From NCBI GenBank assembly GCA_947476555.1, contig CANJRI010000007.1, positions 1-64,000 of the forward strand: a stretch of DNA of 64,000 bases, in the 5' to 3' direction. Positions within the stretch are counted from its first letter, which is position 1; the number at the start of each line of letters is the position of its first letter. The notes under the pieces were generated by a model that did no database searches, was not told the DNA's origin, and saw only the letters and a program-made list of their open reading frames with translations. A program made the position numbers and the translations under genes. Shown one piece after another: positions 60,002-64,000 of this stretch. The stretch comes from Caulobacteraceae bacterium (GTDB taxonomy: Bacteria; Pseudomonadota; Alphaproteobacteria; Caulobacterales; Caulobacteraceae).

Positions 60002-61348
60002 CTAGGCCACGATTTCTGTGATGGTGCGCGAGGTCTCCATCGAGTTGGTGCCGAACTTGTTGATCGGCACCTTGAAGACCTGCATCGCCGTCAGCCCGAG
60101 GCGCGTGCCCGGATCGCCCGCCAGATCCAGGTGCATGCCGGTCTTCAGCAGCCCGCCGGCCCGTCCCGCCGTGAAGGCCGGAATGTTGGACAGCGAGTGG
60201 GTGAAGGCCAGGCCGTTGTCGGAGTTCATGACCACCAGGGTCTGGTCGAGGAGGGTGCTGTCACCTTCCTTGAAGCTGTCCAGCATCTTGACGAACTCGG
60301 CCATCTGGATGGTGGTCTGCATGCTGTAGAACTTGCACTTCTCCTGGGGACCGGTGAGCGGCTCCTGGTGCGACCAGGTGTGATAGGAGGTCGCCTCGCC
60401 CGCCACCCGAAGGTTGGGGGTCGAATCCGAGAACATCATCCGGATCGAGCGGGTCTGGTCGCAGAGCAAAGCATGGGCCAGCAGCTGGCCCATGAGCTTA
60501 TGGGTCCGGATGGTGACGTCGAGCTGGTCGCTGACGGCGTATTCGTCCGGATTGTCCTTCGGCCGGACGCAGGCCTGCAGCGGCTCGGGCTTGGTGAGCT
60601 GCATGTCGATCTGCTGCTCCAGCTGGCGCAGCGAGGTGAAATACTGGTCGAGCCGCTGGCGATCCGCGGCGCCCAGGTCCAGCTCCACGGCCGTACGCTG
60701 GTCCTTCAGCGCCGAGATGACGCTGCGCTTGGCCATGACCTTCGGATCGGGCGTGAAGTTGGCCGCATTGGGATCGGTGAAGTCCGCGCCGAAGATGCGC
60801 GCGTACATCGCCGCCGGATTGACCTCGTTGGACTGCGCGACGCCGCCGTCCAGGAAGCTGACCGAGGTGCCCGGATTGCCGGTGCAGGACGCGCCGAGCG
60901 ATTTGAACCGGGTGCCGCCGCCGATCTGGTCGGAGATCATCGTATCGACGCTGGGCGCGGAGACGGTGGCGCCCGCCGGCACCGTTCCCTGCCAGGTGCC
61001 CTGCCAGCCCGTCACGTGGGGCCGGTTGGGCTTGCCGTCCGGCAGCACGTTCATGTGGGAGAGGATGTTGATCTTGTCCTTCACCACTTCGAGCGGGGCG
61101 ATCTCTTCGGGGAGGGTGACGCCCTTGAGGGAGCCGGTCTTGTCCGGCCACCACTGCTTGCCGGCGGTGAAGCCGTTGCCGAAGAACCAGTGGGCGAAAC
61201 GGACCCGGCGAGGGGTGCCGTCGGCCAGGGCGACGCCGTTCCCGTCCAGGAAGCAATCCAGGAACGGAAGCGCCAGGGTGACGGCGGATCCTTGCAGGAC
61301 CCCGTGCATCACGCGCCGGCGGCTCAACAGCCTTTCGGTGGCCCGCAT
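60002..61348 (-). CDS. DUF1552 domain protein, Tat-type export
   Basis: A 448-residue protein. A twin-arginine-like signal (LLSRRRVMHGVLQGSAVTLALPF) leads the DUF1552 domain: RFAHWFFGNGF, SHMNVLPDGKPNRPHVTGWQGTWQGT, and LVVMNSDNGLAFTHSLSNIPAFTAGRAGG near the C-terminus, which recalls the metal-site end of the related DUF1501/sulfatase-like fold. The ATG at 61348 has GAGGAAGG upstream; the frame is open to 61411. DUF1552 normally pairs with DUF1592 proteins in Planctomycetes and Myxobacteria. The activity is unknown. Confidence 0.85.
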   Translation of the reverse strand: MRATERLLSRRRVMHGVLQGSAVTLALPFLDCFLDGNGVALADGTPRRVRFAHWFFGNGFTAGKQWWPDKTGSLKGVTLPEEIAPLEVVKDKINILSHMNVLPDGKPNRPHVTGWQGTWQGTVPAGATVSAPSVDTMISDQIGGGTRFKSLGASCTGNPGTSVSFLDGGVAQSNEVNPAAMYARIFGADFTDPNAANFTPDPKVMAKRSVISALKDQRTAVELDLGAADRQRLDQYFTSLRQLEQQIDMQLTKPEPLQACVRPKDNPDEYAVSDQLDVTIRTHKLMGQLLAHALLCDQTRSIRMMFSDSTPNLRVAGEATSYHTWSHQEPLTGPQEKCKFYSMQTTIQMAEFVKMLDSFKEGDSTLLDQTLVVMNSDNGLAFTHSLSNIPAFTAGRAGGLLKTGMHLDLAGDPGTRLGLTAMQVFKVPINKFGTNSMETSRTITEIVA

Positions 61349-61407
61349 AGCAACCTTCCTCATCTCTGGCGCCGCGTCAGAGGCTCGGCGCGTTCTTCTT
61401 ATGGCCG

Positions 61408-61428
61408 CCACCCGGCGTCGCCGGGTGG
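61408..61428. other. Hairpin between DUF1592 and DUF1552 genes
   Basis: CCACCCGGC-GTC-GCCGGGTGG, a perfect nine-pair stem with a three-base loop, in the 89-base gap between the two genes. There is no T-run after it in the direction of transcription. It could set the 3' end or stability of the DUF1592 message within the operon. Confidence 0.5.
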
Positions 61429-61437
61429 ATCGAATTC

Positions 61438-63099
61438 CTAGGACGCGGGGGCGCCGGACTTGTCCGTCGTCACCCGATAGAAACCAGGATCGAGCGCGAT
61501 ACGCCGCATCAACCCTGAGATCTTATAACCCGAAGCGGTCCAATCCTTAAGCAGTTGATCCCGCACCCACTCCCGCTCGCCGTTCGTGGCCGGCCGGCCG
61601 ATGGCGTAGTTGTAGAGCCTGGTGGTCAGACACGCGGTCGCGCGCGGGTTGTCATGCAGCGCCTGGCCGAGGCCGCTGGCGTCTTTGTAGGAGACGCCAT
61701 CCAGGATTCCGCTGGCGTCGATCGGCTTGCCGGCGTCACGCGTGCGGAATTGGCCGCTGGTGTCGTAGTTCTCCAGCGCCAGGCCGAGCGGGTCCATCAG
61801 CCGGTGGCAACCGGCGCAGGCCGGATTGCCGGCGTGGGCCTCGATCGCCTCGCGCATGGAGGAGGACGGGCCGGCGGCCTCGAACTTGGAGAAGTCGACG
61901 TCCGGCGGCGGCGGCGGGATCTCCTGGCAGAGGAAAACCTCGCGCAGGGCCTTGCCCCGGAGGGTCGGCGAGGTCTTGCCCGAACCGGAATGCAGGGCGG
62001 CGAAGCTGATCTGGGTCAGGACACCCGCCTGGGGCATGGAGTCCGGCAGCCGGATCGAGCGCCATTGCTGGAAGTCGCCCCATTTCCCGGCGAGGGGGAT
62101 GCCATAGGCGGACGCCAGCAACGGCGTGACCTGGGTATCCCTGACCGTGAAGATGTCGCGGTAGTCGCCGTTGCGGACCACCAGCTCGTCGACGATCGTG
62201 CGCAGGGCCTGTTCCTGCGCCTGCTTGGCGATGTCGGCGCTGTAGTTTGGATAAAGGGCCGCGTCCTTGCTGACCGCCCTGAACATGTCGAAATGCAGCA
62301 TGTCGGCGAAGTAGGCGCGGACACCGGCCGCAAAGCGCGGCGAGGCGATCAGCCGGTCGACCTGCCTGGTCAAGCCGGCGCTGGTGCTCAGCTCACCGCT
62401 TTCCGAGGCGCGCAGCAGCTCCGCGTCAGGCGACGAGCCCCAGAGCAGCAGGCTGAGCCGTTGGGCCTTGCTCTGCGCCGTCAGCCGATAGGCGCCGGCC
62501 CGATCCGGATCGGGCTCGGCCCGGTCCTGCACGAACAGGAAGTTCGGCGAGGTGAGCAGCGCCGTCACGGCGAGTTGGATGCCGTAGTAGAAATCGCCGG
62601 CCTTCGTGGCGCCCTCGGCCGCGATCTGCAGCTCGCCGGCCAACTCCGCTTCCGTCAGCGGCCGGCGGAACAGCAGCCGTCCGGCCTTAGAGAGGAAGGC
62701 GCGGGCGCAGGCCTGATCGGGCGCCTTCGCATTGGCCGGCTTGCAGGAGATATATTCATCGCGCCGGGCCGGATCGACGACCTGCTGGGCGATGCCCATC
62801 GCCATGCGATCGTACTGTTCCAGGCCGCCGGGGGTGACCGTGGCCTTCGCGGCGCCTACCGCGATCAGCTGGGCGTCCCGGGTGTCCGGCTCGAACCGGC
62901 CGCCCAGGGTTACGTCCCCGAACACGTCCTTGATGGTGTTGCGGTACTGGTCTTCGGTGAGCCGGCGCATCGCCAGCGGCCCGCCGCTCAGCTCGCCCTG
63001 CGGACCGTCGGCCGCCACGCCAAGGCCAAGCGCCGCCATCGAAATCGCGGCTCCGGCGAGAAGCGCCCCGATGTGCCGTTTGCCAAGCGCCTTACGCAT
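61438..63099 (-). CDS. DUF1592-family exported c-heme protein
   Basis: A 553-residue protein. The signal peptide ends near LGVAADG. The order fits DUF1587/1595/1592/1588/1585 proteins: MRRLTEDQYRNTIKDVFG (N-terminal), RAFLSKAGRLLFRRPLTEAEL, RLSLLLWGSSPDAELLRAS, PTLRGKALREVFLCQEIPPPPPDV, and the heme-like CAGCHRLMDPLGLALENYD (CxxCH near residue 430). Such proteins are abundant in Planctomycetes and Myxobacteria and likely act as periplasmic or surface redox enzymes. It is the first gene of the exported cluster. Confidence 0.88.
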   Translation of the reverse strand: MRKALGKRHIGALLAGAAISMAALGLGVAADGPQGELSGGPLAMRRLTEDQYRNTIKDVFGDVTLGGRFEPDTRDAQLIAVGAAKATVTPGGLEQYDRMAMGIAQQVVDPARRDEYISCKPANAKAPDQACARAFLSKAGRLLFRRPLTEAELAGELQIAAEGATKAGDFYYGIQLAVTALLTSPNFLFVQDRAEPDPDRAGAYRLTAQSKAQRLSLLLWGSSPDAELLRASESGELSTSAGLTRQVDRLIASPRFAAGVRAYFADMLHFDMFRAVSKDAALYPNYSADIAKQAQEQALRTIVDELVVRNGDYRDIFTVRDTQVTPLLASAYGIPLAGKWGDFQQWRSIRLPDSMPQAGVLTQISFAALHSGSGKTSPTLRGKALREVFLCQEIPPPPPDVDFSKFEAAGPSSSMREAIEAHAGNPACAGCHRLMDPLGLALENYDTSGQFRTRDAGKPIDASGILDGVSYKDASGLGQALHDNPRATACLTTRLYNYAIGRPATNGEREWVRDQLLKDWTASGYKISGLMRRIALDPGFYRVTTDKSGAPAS

Positions 63100-63176
63100 G
63101 CCGACTCCCTATCCCCTTCTCCGCCCAGATTGGCGGGTAGGATTTCAGCGTTCCACATCCGCTTTCTTTGAGTATC

Positions 63177-63269
63177 TGTCAATACGCAAGCGATTGCGAC
63201 TCTTACTGACAAGATGACGCACAGAACTTGGTTTCCAGGGTGTTTTGCGAATCCGTTCTGAGCGTATTC
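63177..63269 (-). promoter_or_regulatory. Candidate promoter/operator region of the exported cluster
   Basis: The 221-base gap upstream of the DUF1592 gene is AT-richer than its surroundings. It holds TTGACA on the minus strand (63182-63177) without a convincing -10, and an imperfect 21-base palindrome GAATCCG-N7-CGTATTC (63249-63269, six of seven arm positions paired). The palindrome could bind a regulator. Neither has been tested. Confidence 0.3.
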
Positions 63270-63320
63270 AGTAAATCTCAGGACAATAACGCGTCAGCAA
63301 AACCCGCTCAGCCGGGCCGT

Positions 63321-63773
63321 TCACCCCGGCGGCAGCATCACCGTAAGCTCATTGGTCTTGGTCATGAACTTCACGCCCTTCACCCGGCCGTCGGTGTAGC
63401 GGTTCCAGGCGCCTTCGGCCTCGATGGCCGTGGGGGTCTCGCCCGCCGCCGTGGCCGGCTTGGTGGCGATCACGTCGACCTCGTAGATGCCGTCCGCGGG
63501 CGTGGCCGGATAGATCCGGGGCAGGAAGGCCGGATCGGCCCAGCCCGGCCCCGCGGACATGCCGGAAGCCTTCAGCACCACGCCGCCGGCCTGGCTGGGG
63601 GTCACCGAGCCCGACTGCACGGAGAGGATCTGCTCCTGCCCGGCGTACATTGGGGCGACCCGGGCCATGGATTTCCTCGGCGGCGGCGGCGCGGCGACCT
63701 CTTCCTCGGCCCCACCGCAACCCGCAAGCCCCAGGCAGGCCGCCAGGCCCACCGCCATGATTAGGCTGCGCAT
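63321..63773 (-). CDS. Hypothetical lipoprotein
   Basis: A 150-residue lipoprotein, not otherwise recognised. The signal MRSLIMAVGLAACLGLAGC has a good lipobox (LAGC). A Pro-rich linker follows, then a small beta-rich domain (YEVDVIATKP, GVKFMTKTNELTVML). The ATG at 63773 has GGGAGGAG upstream; the frame is open to 63839 without support. It lies upstream of the DUF1592 cluster on the same strand, 221 bases away, and could belong to it. It is divergent from metG. Confidence 0.7.
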   Translation of the reverse strand: MRSLIMAVGLAACLGLAGCGGAEEEVAAPPPPRKSMARVAPMYAGQEQILSVQSGSVTPSQAGGVVLKASGMSAGPGWADPAFLPRIYPATPADGIYEVDVIATKPATAAGETPTAIEAEGAWNRYTDGRVKGVKFMTKTNELTVMLPPG

Positions 63774-63930
63774 CAGCTCTCCTCCCCGTTCCGGCGGCCG
63801 GACTGCATCTGCGACTCGTGGGTCGCCGCCCTCTCCCACGGCGGAGTTTGCGCCGATGCCGGCGTTTGGCGAGCATTTCTTGCGGGCCGGCTTTTGCGAA
63901 GTCGCCGGTGCGGCCTATAAGCCCGGCCTC

Positions 63931-64000
63931 ATGTCGCGCATCCTGATCACCTCGGCCCTCCCGTACATCAACGGCGTCAAGCACCTGGGCAATCTGGCGG
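63931..64000 (+). CDS. metG: Methionyl-tRNA synthetase, 5' end only
   Basis: The first 23 codons: SRILITSALPYINGVKHLGNL. ITSALPYVNxxxHLGN is the class I nucleotide-binding (HIGH) region of MetRS, which charges tRNA-Met. The gene runs off the end of the window. It is divergent from the lipoprotein gene; the gap between them holds no clear signal. Confidence 0.9.
   Translation, partial: MSRILITSALPYINGVKHLGNLA

Overview
This 64 kb window is GC-rich, almost fully coding chromosomal DNA from an alphaproteobacterium, most likely Caulobacteraceae (Caulobacter or Phenylobacterium). The basis is the lineage-typical gene content: paired TonB receptors with a LytTR regulator, an UrcA-family protein, two DUF2336 proteins, an HfsG-like glycosyltransferase remnant and HfsE/PssY-type sugar transferases. 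An initiator tRNA with an A-U pair at 29:41, EcfG-type stress promoters (GGAAC-N16/17-CGTT), a CtrA-like site and very frequent TTG starts agree with this. The genus is an inference. I saw no prophage, plasmid or CRISPR array; the only mobile element is one IS66-family insertion.

Layout. 1-5.2 kb: initiator tRNA with a partial duplicate of its 5' end, then TonB receptor, LytTR membrane regulator and TonB receptor on the minus strand. 5.5-12.2 kb: class A PBP, two small genes, an esterase-RTX fusion, and a feruloyl-CoA synthase/crotonase pair. 12.3-20.9 kb: UrcA, topoisomerase IB with a perfect EcfG promoter, RlmJ, an Ala-rich anchored protein, a sugar transferase, AsmA, cytochrome c' with an alpha-hydroxy-acid dehydrogenase, and a polysaccharide acyltransferase. 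20.9-24.5 kb: a damaged exopolysaccharide locus in which IS66 sits between two truncated genes, followed by a second sugar transferase and a PAP2 phosphatase. 24.5-34.6 kb: Crp-type regulator, M13 peptidase, rRNA methyltransferase, a LysR / FMN-reductase / LigB-like divergon, ABC-F ATPase, CinA plus hemerythrin, and a ThiO-like oxidase.

34.6-41.8 kb is a signalling block: lytic transglycosylase, a hybrid histidine kinase whose phospho-acceptor His is Asp, two DUF2336 proteins, NUDIX, an Hpt protein and NAD kinase. 41.9-50.6 kb: glycerol kinase, an RND pump with glycine-rich insertions in both subunits, a lipoprotein cytochrome c, YaiI/DUF188, a small membrane protein with a perfect EcfG promoter, a GntR/FCD regulator and tRNA-Thr. 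50.7-56.4 kb: a TPR glycosyltransferase, a four-gene polyamine ABC operon with all junctions overlapping, and a DUF486 membrane protein.

56.5-63.8 kb is the best candidate for an undescribed system: a minus-strand set of exported proteins, namely a DUF1592-family c-heme protein, a Tat-type DUF1552 protein, a triple COG4315-like repeat protein, an unrecognised 385-residue protein and a TPR protein, with a lipoprotein upstream and structured RNA spacers between several genes. The window ends in the first codons of metG.

Two genome-wide habits stand out. At least nine genes are best started at TTG and two seem to need CTG. Five convergent pairs overlap by exactly four bases through their stop codons. 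All family names come from motif recognition by eye; no database search was possible.
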